DNA of 64,000 bases, from contig OU342817.1 of NCBI GenBank assembly GCA_910591455.2, forward strand, positions 17,411,915-17,475,914, read 5' to 3'. The translations under genes and the position numbers were made by a program. The stretch comes from Pholis gunnellus (taxonomy: Eukaryota > Chordata > Actinopteri > Perciformes > Pholidae). How positions within the stretch are numbered: position 1 is the first letter of the stretch; the number at the start of each line of letters is the position of its first letter. The notes beneath the pieces are model-generated. The model was not told the DNA's origin. It ran no database searches and was given only the letters and a program-made list of their open reading frames with translations. This document shows positions 22,569 through 35,170 of this stretch, in pieces.

Positions 22569-25500
22569 GGGAATAGATTTCAAACAAAGGTGCTACATGC
22601 TAATGATCAAAAACCTTGACCAATGCTTTGATCGTATATACTATAGAGGGAGGTCAAGATCTGCCTTTGATGATTTCAATTGGTTTAAGACATTCAAACA
22701 ACCCACACTGCTGAGTAAATAGTAGAGACCCTGTTCATCAGCAGGCATATCTCAAATGTGAAAATATGACGTCTTTAGAGGGTTCTGTATTGCCGGTACA
22801 CTGTTGCCCTGTTTCAAAGGGATTGGGCGTACACTCGAGTGTCACAAGGTTGCTAAAGGAACAAGAAGATATGAATATTTCTTCAGTGAAATTGTTTGGG
22901 TATTCCACAGTAAGAGGTATGCTTTTCTGATTGATTTCCGTGGGCACTGAGTCTCAACAACCAGCTGATTGTTCCGTGATCAGCTGCTTTTGAAACATTT
23001 TCTCCCAGCATGCTGAGGCTATAATCCTGTAACAGATCTTTCATCGTTATGGACACCATGTTTTGTGGCCACCTTTTTTGAAAGCCCAGTCCCGTCTCAC
23101 GCGTAAGACGCACACTTTCCTCTTTTCAAAACAGACTGAATAATTTAGTTTTTAAGTGGAGTTGCCCTAAAAGCAAAGCGTGAGCTCGTCTGTAGCGCAG
23201 TGAAGTGCCTTCTGTACGGCTATGTTAGAACCGCTCCCTGTCAAATCAGTGTAGTGTGCTTGAAAGTCATTTTGCAAGAGTTTCATCAGTCATGCATAAT
23301 TCTCCTTTGATGCACATGGCCGCCGACGGTGAGTAATGTTTTAACGTGAGTGACAAGGTTTTCCTTTAGCCTGCAGATACCTCAGGTAGATAGCCTTCTG
23401 GCATTCAAATGTCTGTACACCTTACCTTGTCCTCCAGTTTGTCTTTTTGGGATTTGGATTTCTTTTAATCTTATGTGACGGGGACGATGCAATTTAAAAT
23501 AGTGCCAGGGACAGTGCATGAAACTGATGTGCTGCACAGGGCGTTTAAAGCTATTGCTAATTACAACATAATTTAAATATACAGCTTTCTATATCACACA
23601 GCCACAATACACCAACACCTTTTTCTGCCACTTGAATGGCATTGATATGTAAAATCCAAGCGTAGCATTACGTTAAGCAGGAACTTCAAGCCGCTTCGGT
23701 ACAGCGGGAATAAAAGCCGCGCTGCGGTCACCGTGCTCAGAGGTGAGCGAGTCGAGGCGGTCCGCTCACTCCATGACTTTGAGAAGTTTCTGCAAGGCCT
23801 CGTCCGGTCACGCTCTGAACTGATCTGGATGTGAGGCAGACGGGAGATATCATCCATCAGCCACTTCACCTGAGCCTAATGGCTTGCCACATACAGGCAT
23901 GTTTGACTGCGTGTTTGATGTGTGCATAGCACGTACCCACCTACTCTTTTCATGGCAGAATATCAGCAGGCAGCACAGTGTCAAGGCTCACAAATGGATT
24001 TCCTAATCCACTTGTTTGCTGCAAGTTCTTTCAACCCCGAGATTTGAAGCGCAGGCCAAAAATCTACTTAAACACGAGCGTTGCCTCAGACTCCTGTCTG
24101 TCTCACCCCGCAGCTGTCGTTGTGTGTTCAAACATTTCTGTGGCGGAGAGGAAAAAAAAGTGCGCGGGCAGAAGAGGTGAAGGACATCAGGAAAGCTCAA
24201 ATAATGAGATGTCAAGCGGGGCAGACCATAATTGTTAATTACATTTATTCCAGTGCTTTTGGAATGCAGCCATGATGCTTTCAGGAATACAAAGTGGTGT
24301 CCTCAACATGTTCCAGGTTCAGCCTTTTTAAATGGGTCTGAGCGATCAGTCCTGAAATTCAATAAGTTAGTGCCCTGTTCCAATCTGCAGACACGGCCAT
24401 ATAAGGAACAGAGACAGACGGTTTAAAAGCAAGACGGATAAAGTCTCAACAGCGCTGAACTAAATGAAATACCGGCTTTGTCGGAATGTCTGCCGACCTG
24501 CCAATGTGTTATTAGTCCACCCTTACACACACAAATATGTTTCTCCATTCGAGAAGAGTTGGAGCTGCGTGGGTCAGCGGGACAGGGCTTAATAGTTTGA
24601 CAAAGTGTACATCAAACTGTTTTAAGTCAACAGGAAATCACTCCCAGGGTGGTTGCCTCGGCCGGGCCGTGTTTGCTTGTTCTTCTCTTTTCATTGACAG
24701 AATAATGACCTTTCCCCAACTTTTTACCTCCGCTTGAACCGGTACCGCCTGTTACATCTGAAGGCAATTCAAAATGTGCTGTACAGGGCCGCCTAGGGAA
24801 GTCTGAAGTTGACGAGCGTCGCCGTCCTCGTCGGAGCTCCGTGATTCTGTAAAGCCTACGCTCTCGGCTCCTATCCAAATAACGGAACGGCGCTTCTTGT
24901 TAGAGCTCGCTCAGCAACCTGCCAACGCGTTGCCTTCATTGAAGTCTAAAGAGAAACTGTCAATCATTCTACTTTTCTGTCACTCCAACTGCATCGTTGC
25001 TCCAATAAAGACATATACTTGGGACTTTAAACACTGCTCTGTTTGGTATCTAAATCTCTTGTTTTTACACACACGCACAAGCAAATGCTACCGAAATATA
25101 AATACCTTCCTAGTTTTCACTTGCCACCTCCAAACCATCTGCTGTCAGACATCGGTAATTAGTTTTATGGTGTTCTCGGCGGCCAGAGTATGGCTTCACG
25201 ATAATTACCCTTTTATTGTTTGCTATTCTATTGTTAATGTTGTTGTTGTGTCGTGGTTTGTCCTAATTAAAAGTTTGGAGCTTTGCGGAATTAACACAGG
25301 CTGCCCTCTTTTTTTCCTTTTTTACTCCTAAATTGCTTATCCTGCAAAGCTAACATTAAAGGATATTACGGATATGAATGAGTGGGTGAGTAGCAGATAT
25401 GGTGTGGGATGGGTAAGTCTCTCAGTAATGGAATAGACTAAATCCTGCTGTTACCACAAGCTGCAATGACTACGAGGTGAAGAGGTTGCTGCCACTTTTC

Positions 25501-26027
25501 ATCAATATTATAGCTGTTTGTCTCCAACAGTCTTGTCTTACATCCCAACTTGTGTCTCCCCCCTCTTCAGCTTTTTCTTTTGACATCCCTCCTTTTCAGT
25601 CTGCTGTGCTATCCCCCGGGGGCACAGCACTAGTCAATATTCTCCCTGCATCTCTCCCCGTGCTGGTTGTTTTAATGGCTTTTAAGTTGAGCGGCAGTCA
25701 GGGCGGGCTTTCTCTGGCCTCAAATGTGTTGTCTGAAAGGTCTTTGGTGCCGAGCCATTGTCATCGCCGCGGCCAAATCCACTTACACGCAAACCAATAA
25801 GCTCTCACATTCAACAGCACACATTAACCTGAAGTAAAAGCGCTCTAGATTAAATGGAGGACCTGACCGAGGGAGGGAAAAAGCTGACTCCATCTGGTAT
25901 CGACGGACGCAACCCGACTTACAATTCTTCAATCTATCTATATATATATCAATCTATATATTTTTTTATATTTAATCTTTTTGAGGTAGGAAAAGAAATT
26001 GAGGATTGTTGTTAATTGCTATCGTGA
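22569..26027. other. Single-copy non-coding stretch
   Basis: No gene or transposon is recognised. Two patches (about 23690-23850 and 24780-24880) have more CpGs than their flanks but are not island-like. A 144-codon frame at 24897-25331 is hydrophobic and AT-driven, without a domain. An AT-rich imperfect repeat lies at 25937-25970. Confidence 0.5.
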
Positions 26028-26617
26028 CAATGTTATCCTTTTACTTTCTTATAGTCATTTAAAGTGTTTTTTTCTTCATAAAAATTGATGAGGAAATAAA
26101 AGTTTGTATTTTTATTGCTAAAAACTAAAATCTTATCAGCAGTTTTATTGATGTATTATAAGCTGCTTAGAGGTATTGTAAACGGCTTATAGTTCCCTCT
26201 CTAATATTTTTATGTTGTGAAAACATCTCCTTCAAACAACTGTATTTATTCAAGTTTCTCACCAACACTACATTTTACGAGATTGCGTGTGAACACATCA
26301 GGATATGTTATAATTGGCCTCGGCCCAATACTCATTTTCACTGAACAGAGCCTGAACGCATCATAATGTAACTGAACTTTAGCCGTTAGCGGTGCGACCG
26401 CCGTCCTGTCAGTTTAAACACGGAGTGGTTGTTTACAATGTAACAATATCAGAGATCGACGACTAGAAAAGCATAAATGATGTCCCGATCACATCTTTTT
26501 CTGATAACAATCATCAGTAAAATTGTATTTCACGCTATGATGGATACCGTTCAACTGTGTAATTAATCCGTGGTTCACATGCGTTCCTAACCGTGAGGGG
26601 TGATCCGTGCTCCACTA
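26028..26617 (+). mobile_element. hAT-like element, copy 2
   Basis: Homologous to copy 1 (opposite orientation) and copy 3 (same orientation). It ends GATCCGTGCTCCACTAG, the counterpart of the copy 1 terminus, so this right end looks original though mutated. It shares an identical 23-mer with copy 3 (26150-26172 and 30935-30957). The left end is missing: homology starts at a TTATCCTTTTACTT block near 26030. No coding sequence remains. Confidence 0.65.
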
Positions 26618-27544
26618 GTTGTCAGAGTTCGCCGGGAAGATATAGACTCAGCTCCAGGGACACAGATGGCTAGCTGGTTAGCTTGTTCTTCTCCGGCTCC
26701 AGCCCGCTGTTTTTGCTCATTGTCGGCAACCACTTAAAGCATTGATGATGATTACATACTTCAAACTTAATACATTTCCCTTTTCCACAATAGTGTCGTT
26801 TTACCAGTACAGCAAGAACCACTTTTGCATTGTGAATGCACCGAGAAGAATTTGTCAGCTCTGTATTTTCCTTTGATTATGAAACCATAAACTCCAGAGA
26901 AATGTTATTCCCATTTAGCTTTCAGCCTTTCCTTTTGCACAATTGCATGCCATCGGCAGTGTGCTGTGAAGCAGTGAGGGGCATGTGTGATGCAGCCCGG
27001 CTGATTACTAGATCTCAAAATGCCTGTTTAACCAGAATTTGGGGAAAGCAATCAGAAACGGGCTTATTCTCCTGCTATCTCTCTGCTCTGTACATTTTCA
27101 TTACGTCTGCAATAAAAGGCATCATTTTCTAGTCGTAAAAATGACAGAGCGACGTATGTCCATGTGGCCCACAGGAAATATTAAAGCTGTATTTTCCCAA
27201 GTGGTCATTTCTGCCCATAACTTTAAAAGTCATTTAAAAAACATTTCACTATGAATTGGTTGAGATGCATGTTTTTTAACCACGACATGATGATCAAGGC
27301 GGGTCAGCTGTGCTTTGTTCTTACGTCACCTTGGTGAGCCTGTAGTCAATACAACAATCACTAACATACTGTATTAAAAGAAGCATGGCACAGTGAACAT
27401 ATCCAGATTTATTTATACCAATTGATTAGCAACCACATAAAAAAAAAACTCTTTCTGCCTAATGACTGGCAGTACAGTCGCCAGGATACATGGATACGTT
27501 GAATGACAACTTTTTGTTTTGTTCGTTTTACATTTGGTCAGAGC
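26618..27544. other. Non-coding stretch
   Basis: Nothing recognised. The first 120 bp contain GGCTAGCTGGTTAGCTTG words like those in other old repeats of this window. Confidence 0.5.
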
Positions 27545-27800
27545 AAGTGATGTATATTGAGCGGGCGTTGTTAACAGTCACGTTGATAACAGTCACGTTG
27601 ATAACGAATATTAAGCGACAAAGTACTCTAAAGGCGGGTGGGAGGATGTGGTGGTAGATGGGTAAAACAAACCACGATGTCTTTTTCTAACCATAACCAA
27701 GTAGTGTTTTTGCCTAAACCTAACCAATCATCTCACAACGATCACCACGTGTGCGTTGTGCGTTTCTGCAAGCGTGTGATACGAGCCTCTTATGAAACAT
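27545..27800 (+). repeat. Teleost interspersed repeat with CCTAAACCTAACCA core
   Basis: The segment 27667-27728 (ACCACGATGTCTTTTTCTAA, then CCATAACCAAGTAGTG, then TTTTTGCCTAAACCTAACCA) is the core of a dispersed fish repeat I recognise from memory. A related remnant is at 35112-35170. The telomere-like CCTAAACCTAA words belong to the repeat and are not an interstitial telomere. Confidence 0.5.
27573..27605. repeat. 15-bp tandem duplication
   Basis: The unit AACAGTCACGTTGAT is present twice without mismatch (27573-27587 and 27588-27602) and followed by AAC. Confidence 0.9.
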
Positions 27801-30136
27801 ATTTTTCATTCAGAAATGTACAATGCCAGCGTTTTTTTTTAATGCCGAGCGTGTTGTGAATTGCCACCAATTATCATAATGATATGATACCACAGTAGGT
27901 GACAAATGATGAAAGACCTACAGTCGATATAATTAAATGATAACTGGACTGTTATCTGAGAAATTAAGCGCTTCCTGTGAATCCTGTCTGACCCTGTGCG
28001 AATGTTAAAAAGACGGTGTCGCTAAAGGTCGTGTCTAAATTAGGTTTGGCGTCTTTGCTCTCTATTGACCAGGAAACCGTGAATTTATTTGATCATTCTT
28101 ATTTAATTTTCCCACATTTGACTTTTTTCCTAATCACCTCAGTTTTAAGTTTGCTTTTACATTACACCCTATGTGTCAGCCGACATGTCACAGCGTTACA
28201 TATTTACTCTGGCTAATGGCCTGTGCTGACAAGAGAGCTATCTCTTTATTTAACACATGGAGGGTAATGATTTGCACTCAGAGGGGGCCCCGGTGAGGGC
28301 CGGACATCTCAGTCTGTTTCCTTTAATAGGGCCTGTCTCCAGTGATTAGGGAATGTTGACAGCGGAGGTTGTAGTGCCTAGCAGCAGATTCCCTTTTCCC
28401 CATTTATTAACGTCTTCCCATCGCTGACTACAAACTAATAGCCCGACACACACATGCACAAATAAACACACACACACATATACTTTTGCTCATTATGTCA
28501 AATATCAGATGGCGAACCAAACATTGTCAAGTCGTGGTGGGGGGAGAGCTTGGTTGCCGTGTCTTCCCACGCCTTTTAGAAACTTCTGGGTCTCGGGGCC
28601 ACACTGGCAGTCGCACTCCAGCTCTCTCATCATTACACAGCATCAGCATCAGCATCCTGGACCGGACCCTGGACCGGGGCTGGAACCAAACAAATTAGCT
28701 GTCTACTCTCTTGTCTTTGAGGCTGCTGGATTTAATGTGTTTAGTTTCTTCCATGTCATTTAAAAAATGGTTCAAAGGCTGCAAACTGTTTTCTACCCAA
28801 ATGAATCAACAGGGTGTCCTTTCTTCTTCTTCTTCTGGTTAAAAAAAAACAAAAAAACAGGCCTTGAGCAAATTGTAAAGGGACTCGACAAAGAGGCCTG
28901 ATTGTCTGTATTGTGGCCCTGACTGACAAGTCAGCTCCTCTGTTCCCCCCCCCCCCCCCCCCCCCCCTCCCCTCCCCGCTCTCTAGAGATCAAACCCAGG
29001 TTCACGCAGGTCTTATGACGTTTTGCCTGCTGGAGGTTGTAATTGACCTCCACCTTTGACCTGTGCTGGCGCACGAACTGTGCAATCATAATGCAGCAGG
29101 CAATGCGTAGTGAATAGCTTAGTCTTCCTTCTTGGTGCTGAAGGCTAAATTAATTTGTATGAAAGTCAAGGATAACTAATGTGCAGCCCGCACAAATAAT
29201 GCAATTATTTTCTACAGCAATTCAAACACACAAGGCGTATTTAATTGTATATTCCTGCCAAACGCACGCTCGTCCCCGTATGCAGAAAAAGGCGACCTAA
29301 TGGCATGCTAATGCACAGTGTTAGCCATTATGCATGAACCGTCTCAGCTTAAGCTGCCATGAAAGCCAATCAAACCATAGCCTCCGAAATTCCACAGTGC
29401 GCCTTATTTTTCAAAAACAGTTTATTCCTCTGATATCACCAATTAATTGCATGGAGTTAATTGCATGCTGAACTGCAGGTGACCTCCGCTGCTGCAGTGT
29501 GTGGATACCCTGAGAGTGGAGTGTAATAGATGCACCAGGAAGAAAAGGATGCGCTCCGAGGATTACGCCGGGGCTCTCTCGTGGCAACTCAAGCCGGCGT
29601 GTGATTCTTGAAGATAACGCTTGCCCAGTATAAAGAAAGGCTCGCAGGAATACTTGTTGAGCTTGCGTCCCGTCAGCGGGAAGAGAAGTTAAGGCCACAA
29701 AAGCCTCACTCTTCAAAGGCATTCTAAGCGGTGGAAATGTGACCCAGCTTTCGTCACCATCCATCATACGTGGCCATTAACCCGTGACACATGGCAACCA
29801 TCTACCAATCATCCGTCGCCGTAAATCACTTTATCCCGTGAAAGAATCGCATTTCCCACACCTTACAATGCGATGCCACGGGGGAGCGAGGAAATCGGAG
29901 TAGGCTGCCACATCGCCCTGGGAAAGTGGCCCGAGGAGAGCGGCACGTCACCTGTGGCGATTTCGGCATTGCCAGCTCCGGCGCATGAGCCCATGTCTTT
30001 TGGTATGTGTTGGTGCATGCCAGCTCTGGCCTTAATTGGCTATGATTATAACTAATGGCTATAATGACGTGTATTTTCTCCCCAGCAGGACACTGCAATT
30101 AGGATCAAGCAAATTCAGTATCTCCTCAGGCAGTGC

Positions 30137-30139
<3 letters not shown>
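27801..30139. other. Single-copy non-coding stretch, regulatory-like texture
   Basis: No gene is supported. The blocks 28210-28440 and 29040-29480 are rich in TAAT and nuclear-receptor-like words (TGACCT at 29044-29049 and 29057-29062). They have the even base composition I associate with conserved non-coding elements, which is an impression only. A minus-strand frame of 118 codons (29411-29767) has no domain I recognise. Confidence 0.45.
28945..28967. repeat. Poly-C tract (C23)
   Basis: About 23 consecutive C followed by TCCCCTCCCC, so the cytosine-rich tract extends to about 28978. Confidence 0.9.

Positions 30140-30180
<41 letters not shown>
30140..30180. repeat. (CT)n microsatellite
   Basis: About 20 CT units, a homopyrimidine tract. 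Confidence 0.95.
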
Positions 30181-30183
<3 letters not shown>

Positions 30184-30362
30184 ATTGGTCAAGCCAGTGC
30201 ATGTGAGCAGATGTGCAGTATGTTTGTGTGAGTGTGATGGAGAGTATATAACACAATGTAATCATAAACATGGTGGTTGTATAGATATTAATGGCGATGA
30301 CATGGCAAAAAGAAAGTCGCTCCCACAAAGCATGGAAACAAGATGGGGGTCTGTGTTTCAAG

Positions 30363-30450
30363 TAATAATAATGATAATAATATTAATAACACTTTATTTG
30401 TATAGCACACAAGAGATGCAGCACAAAGTGCTTTACAGTAAAGGAAGATA
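30363..30450. repeat. LINE-tail-like teleost repeat
   Basis: An (AAT)n-like run followed by AACACTTTATTTGTATAGCA and GCACAAAGTGCTTTACAG. The motif pair TTTATTTRTATAGC and AAAGTGCTTTACA is the hallmark of 3' ends of common fish non-LTR elements (L2/Maui-like or their SINE partners). Only this end is present. Family and orientation are not certain. Confidence 0.6.
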
Positions 30451-30834
30451 GATAAAGAATTAAAAAATGTATATCTTAAAAAAAACTTTCAATGGAGAAA
30501 ATTGGAAACGTATTTAACCTAAACTCCAAAAGTTTGACGTCTTGTGCACGATTAATATTCGGTACCCAGGCGTCGGGGGGGCCAGAAGCAAACACAGACC
30601 CTCCCAGTTTCCCGCTGGACTCAAACTAACCACATGACTCAGAGCGTCCTCCCTCACTGCAGGTCTTATCTGTGTCGGGTTCAGCCAGGAAAAAAGACTC
30701 CCAGTGTGGCGCTGTGGGGTTTCTCAGAACACCCACCACAGTCTTTGCATCCAAATCTACCAACCACTGTTAACAGTAATGAGTACCCGTATTTCTACCA
30801 TGCACATATACATCAAGTATATAGAATGCAGCAA
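30451..30834. other. Non-coding spacer
   Basis: Nothing recognised between the LINE-like tail and the next hAT copy. Confidence 0.5.
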
Positions 30835-31216
30835 AATCCTTTTACTTTGTTATAGTCATCTATAGGCTGCAATATATGCATAAAAACACAGCATTCAAAT
30901 GATTAGTAAATAAAAGAGTTTTAGTAGTTTTACCGATGTATTATAAGCTGCTTAGAGCCGGTGTTAGGAAGTTAATGAGGTCGTAATTCCCTCTCTAATA
31001 TCTGTTTTTATTTTGCTGTGAAAACATCTCCTTCAAACAACTGGATTCATTCAGGTTTCTCACCAAAAGCTACATTTTTACATTTGAACACATCATTTTA
31101 AGGAAAAGAGCACGAACACTGAATGGAACCGTACGTTGGCCGGTAGCTCCGGTGCTGCTAACAAGTTTAGTTGTTCACAAAGTAGCATTATCAGGCATCA
31201 GCAACCAGAAAGCATT
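30835..31216 (+). mobile_element. hAT-like element, copy 3 (truncated)
   Basis: Homologous to copy 2 in the same orientation from the AATCCTTTTACTTTGTTATA block to about 31216. It includes the shared 23-mer at 30935-30957, the TTCCCTCTCTAATAT block and TTGTTCACAAAGTAGC (31171-31186), which matches the 16-mer common to the other copies with three changes. The terminal repeat is missing. Beyond 31216 the sequence switches to a different repeat. Confidence 0.6.
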
Positions 31217-31465
31217 ACTGCCGTTCTCCCGACTGAATATCGATCCTCCCACACTGAGTGCTCATCCCTGACCCGCCGAGCAGGGCAAAAGCCAACAGCT
31301 GTAAAAGGAAAGGGGTGTGCTGGATTTATAACACAAGACAAAATGAGAGCAAAACCGAATGCAGCGTGATCATTTTTTTTTTTTTTTTTTTTTTACCTTG
31401 TTTTCATAATCACTGGAAGACAAAATTGTAACTGGAATAGAAATTCAATTATTTACACAGCCCTA
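31217..31465 (-). repeat. TAGGGCTGTG-ended repeat with internal poly-T
   Basis: On the minus strand it starts TAGGGCTGTGTAAATAATTG, followed by blocks typical of a widespread non-autonomous fish repeat and by an A run (seen as T22 at 31373-31394 on the plus strand). Its other boundary, where it meets hAT copy 3, is approximate. Confidence 0.45.
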
Positions 31466-32138
31466 CGTTCAGGTGTGTTAACTGACCTTTTATCGGTGAC
31501 CAAAGGACCCTTTGAATGTCTCTGATGAACTACTTCAAAGAGTAATTATCCTCAACCGACACTAATATCCCCTCACGAAACCCCCATGCAATGCAATATA
31601 AAAACCCCCGCTGAAATCCATCTTTTATTTTACTTCTTTTGCGGCTAATACGGCGTTGCGTCGGACACGTTTCCAGTATTCCTCCCTTCGCGTGACAATA
31701 ACAAAACCGCTCCGTGTCAGAATGGACGTTAACAGCGAGCATGAGAAACATGTGCCAACGTGTGCTGCAAGGATTGCTGCAACTTTGTTGATCACAGACG
31801 ACTGCATTATTCATCAAACGGGCTCGCCTCTGGTAGCGCTCTCCGCCCTGCAGCATTCAGAGTTGTTGTTTTTGCACTAAAAACCTCGGTTCATTTAAAG
31901 TCACATCTGGCCGTCCAGACCGGGTTTACTTTCAATCAGTCGGTGTGTTTTTGGTCAGCAGTTGAACGACGCGCCGCCTTTAATATTAACAGTGTATGGA
32001 TATCTCCCATTACATGCTTCTGGTTGCCGTGGTTACCGGGATTCTAAAGTCTTACAGTGTGTGCATTTTATGATAAGAAAGAAATAGGAGTCTACTTCCA
32101 GCTGTATCTCTTTCCTGCTTCAGACTTTTGGGCAAAAA

Positions 32139-32140
<2 letters not shown>

Positions 32141-32169
<29 letters not shown>
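32141..32169. repeat. (CA)n microsatellite
   Basis: About 14 CA units. Confidence 0.95.
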
Positions 32170-32170
<1 letters not shown>

Positions 32171-32812
32171 TGTGCTCGTCAAATCAAGCCGCGTCTCCAT
32201 GGAAACTAGAGTGGAATAAAGAGATCGCCTTAATCACTTGATAAGTAGCACAAACTCTGCTCTAGTCTGGCCAAAGACATTCACTTTCCAATATTATTTA
32301 ATATCTATGCATGAGTGAAATACGTGAAGCCATTTCATTCTATTAGCCAGACTTATACATGGTGACATCTGGGACGGCTCTCCAATATGTTGTACTAGAG
32401 GTTAATTAAAAATGTAATGGTCAAGTCTGTGTTTCTAATAGAGCCAGAAGGAGCTCATGATTCATTCAGATTGATTCGATATTAAACCAGTGGTCTGTAG
32501 AAGCAGTACTCAAGAGACGACTGTATGGAACCATTATCCCTGAATCAGGAGCTGTGATTGGGACATGGATGGAAATCTTGAGTCAGCAGCAGGAGCTTGT
32601 CGAATCTTTTTCACTTTCTGCTAATCCGTTGACGTTGACGCAGCAGCGTCGTGGATGAGTCGCTATACTTGAAAATCTTCATTCGCTTTTCAAGTGATGA
32701 TTACAAGATGCTCGGGCATTGACCTCAAGATAGGATTGCATAATGCGATACTGAGAGATGAGAGCATCGGCAAAAGTAGCCGCAAACATTCTGAGAATAC
32801 AAAACCTTGACC

Positions 32813-32836
32813 TGTGTGTGTGTGTGTGTGTGTGTG
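32813..32836. repeat. (TG)n microsatellite
   Basis: About 12 TG units. Confidence 0.95.
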
Positions 32837-33661
32837 GTGGACGTATGAAGCATTCTTTTTAAGAGATGAGATTGGTTGATCGAAAAAGAAAACAACTCTT
32901 ATTGATAGTGGGAATAAAGCTAAGAGTGAAATCCAGAGACCTAATCACATAATTTAGTCTCTATTCAGACATTGCTATTTTCTGTCATGAACATCTCTGT
33001 TGAATGAACTGTAAGCCTTTAGAAGTTACCTACAAAATGTTTGAACACACATCTTTATATTTATTTACGTACGTTTTTAGTACTCAATCTTATCTGATAT
33101 TTAACGGAGAAAAATGGCCGAGCTTTCATCAGTTTCTGCGATCGCTGCTCAGTGTATACAAGTACCGGTATGTAAATCTAAACTGCAGTTTTTTTGTGTT
33201 GCGATCACTTTCTTTTCTGCCGTCATTGCGTTGGGTGAGGGAGATCATCTCAACATTGTCCCTCACTCACTCGCATTGGGCATTTGGAGAACATTTTTTA
33301 TTCCACCTCTTTGTCTTTCCGAGATGCTCTGTGAATAGCTTCGACCTTTCCCGGGATGTTGTAATAACTTTAAGGGGACATTCTTAGAAAACGTCACAAT
33401 TCTGCGAATTTTATCAGACTTTCAGCGACTCTTTGTGCTCGGAAGCTCTATGAATTCAACCCCTGTAGCTTAATGAATATGCTCCACCGTGTGTGTGCAG
33501 CACAAAAGAGTGAAAGCTTCAGCTTAAAAATGAAAGCAACGCAGTTCCTATTATACAATATTCTTAAGTTTTCTGTCTCCTGCACCAGAATGTGTATGTT
33601 TCTTTTGAGAGAATAAAAGCATCTGTGAGCTGTTGCTTATTCGGGCGGTAGACGGTTATAA

Positions 33662-33745
33662 TTAGGGCTGAACACTTTGAGGAAAATGTGTAATTCCGTT
33701 TTCTTTTCAGACAAACACTGTGATTGCAATTATCACACTCCAGGC
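33662..33745 (+). repeat. TTAGGGCTG-ended hAT-like repeat fragment
   Basis: TTAGGGCTGAACACTTTGAG, then GGAAAATGTGTAATTCCG, then AGACAAACACTGTGATTGCA resembles a diverged copy of the fish repeat that starts TAGGGCTGCACGATTTTGGG. Only one end is present. Confidence 0.45.
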
Positions 33746-35029
33746 CTGTGTTTGTGTCCTCTTTGACAGACCGACGACCCCTCACGATGAATTATTGAAT
33801 GTACGGCGATGCTATTGCTCCTTGGACAGAGCTCCGTGCATGTAGATGACACGTATTACAATGCATACCATTTGAAGTCGCCACTTACGAGACTCTCATG
33901 AGAAGGTGACACAAGTGTGTGATTTACTGCTTCATGCCGCTGCACCAAACACAAGCCGTGATTGATTTGCCAGTTTCAGCTTCTCTCTCACTGAAAGAAA
34001 GAACACAGGCTCTATCCGTGTTTCCCATCTCCGTCTCCTGAGGCAGTGCTCTGATGTGGATGAAGTGAAGAATTATCACTGTGGGAAAAGATGGGCACCC
34101 GCCTGCCTACTGTACCTGGGTTTTATTGCTTTTTGATATTGTGGTGGTATTTATCTGTATTAGAAGAAGAAAAATGACAGGAATAAAAAGAAAAAAAGGA
34201 AGACTATATTCTCCTTCTCACGTCAACCAATTTTTCACGCCTGTTTACAAATGGATACTGAGGTGGATGTGAACGCCAGTCTTACCGCCGCAGCTCGTGC
34301 GGAGGCTGAGATGATTCTGCATATGTTTTCACACCTTTATTAATTATATCCCCTTTGAAACAGCTACGTAATAATGCAACAGTGCAAATATAGTCCTGCG
34401 TTATTATAGATGTTTTAACCAGGCGGGTTTGAGGAATCAATGAATGAATGAAACTTTAGAGGCCAATATTACTTCTCAAGGAAATGCTACGATTCTTTTT
34501 CTTTCATTTGTTGCATGTGAACACTGCGAAACACGTTTTCCGCTGTGTCACAATGATGTCGTCGAAGAGGCTGATACCCCTGAGCGGAGTGATTTCTCCT
34601 GGTGCTGAGTCATGACAAGGACATCCACAGTCACATCTCTTTTTTTTTGCTAAAAGCTATCGTTTCCCTCCGACAACCTGGTCAGTGCTACACGCTGTGC
34701 TCATCTCAGGCCTACGGGACAAAGAAATGCAATCTCAGGACCCACCTGCTAGCGTCAGACGATGTTTGTATTGCTCTAAAATGATCAACTGGCGACTTTT
34801 GAAACTATCCGGTCGTACATGTCGTCTCTCAACTCCGGTCTGGATTTGCTAATCGGACTGTAAACGGAAGAGCAACGCACGGAGAAGGATGTCTTAGTTC
34901 GGATAGATCCGCTTGCTACACAGGAACCACAACATATAGCCGCCAGAGGCTTATAGTCGTTCTGTGATTGGGCAGTACCGCCATTCAATTTGACATTTTG
35001 TCACGTCAACCGTTTGTGTTGTGTCGTGG

Positions 35030-35039
35030 CTCACGTGAG
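35030..35039. promoter_or_regulatory. E-box palindrome CTCACGTGAG
   Basis: A 10-bp perfect palindrome with the CACGTG core bound by bHLH factors such as USF, MYC or CLOCK. It lies in a moderately CpG-rich segment. It is a sequence match only. Confidence 0.2.
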
Positions 35040-35111
35040 TTGCGAGTCACATGGCTCGTTTGTCACTCGCTAGTCGTTCGTCCGTTAAAATAACGTCACC
35101 CAGGCTCTTCT

Positions 35112-35170
35112 CGAAACCTAAGCAGGGTTTGTTGCCTAAAACTAAGACGGTAAGTTTGTTTTGAAAAGAC
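35112..35170 (+). repeat. Remnant related to the 27.6 kb repeat
   Basis: ACCTAAGCAGGGTTTGTTGC followed by CTAAAACTAAGACGG aligns with the CCTAAACCTAACC core at 27667-27728 with several changes and a small gap. The GGTAAGT at its end looks like a splice donor but is part of the repeat. Confidence 0.35.

Larger units (their letters stand above)
31466..33661. other. Single-copy stretch with two microsatellites
   Basis: No gene is supported. It contains (CA)n at 32141-32169 and (TG)n at 32813-32836. A 127-codon frame at 33004-33387 is rich in Phe/Leu/Ser and has no domain. Confidence 0.5.

Noticed and set aside
24897..25331. 144-codon hydrophobic frame, possible membrane protein
   Set aside because: The hydrophobicity follows from T-rich DNA; no start context, domain or related frame nearby.
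27667..27728. CCTAAACCTAACC words as an interstitial telomere
   Set aside because: The units are irregular and belong to a dispersed repeat; vertebrate telomere repeats would be uniform CCCTAA.
31373..31394. T22 run as the poly-A tail of a processed pseudogene on the minus strand
   Set aside because: The adjacent sequence matches a TAGGGCTG-ended repeat with an internal A run, and no gene-like sequence precedes it.
35100..35170. GACGGTAAGTTT, a strong splice-donor-like sequence
   Set aside because: It lies in a remnant of an interspersed repeat related to 27667-27728, so the match is most simply explained by the repeat.
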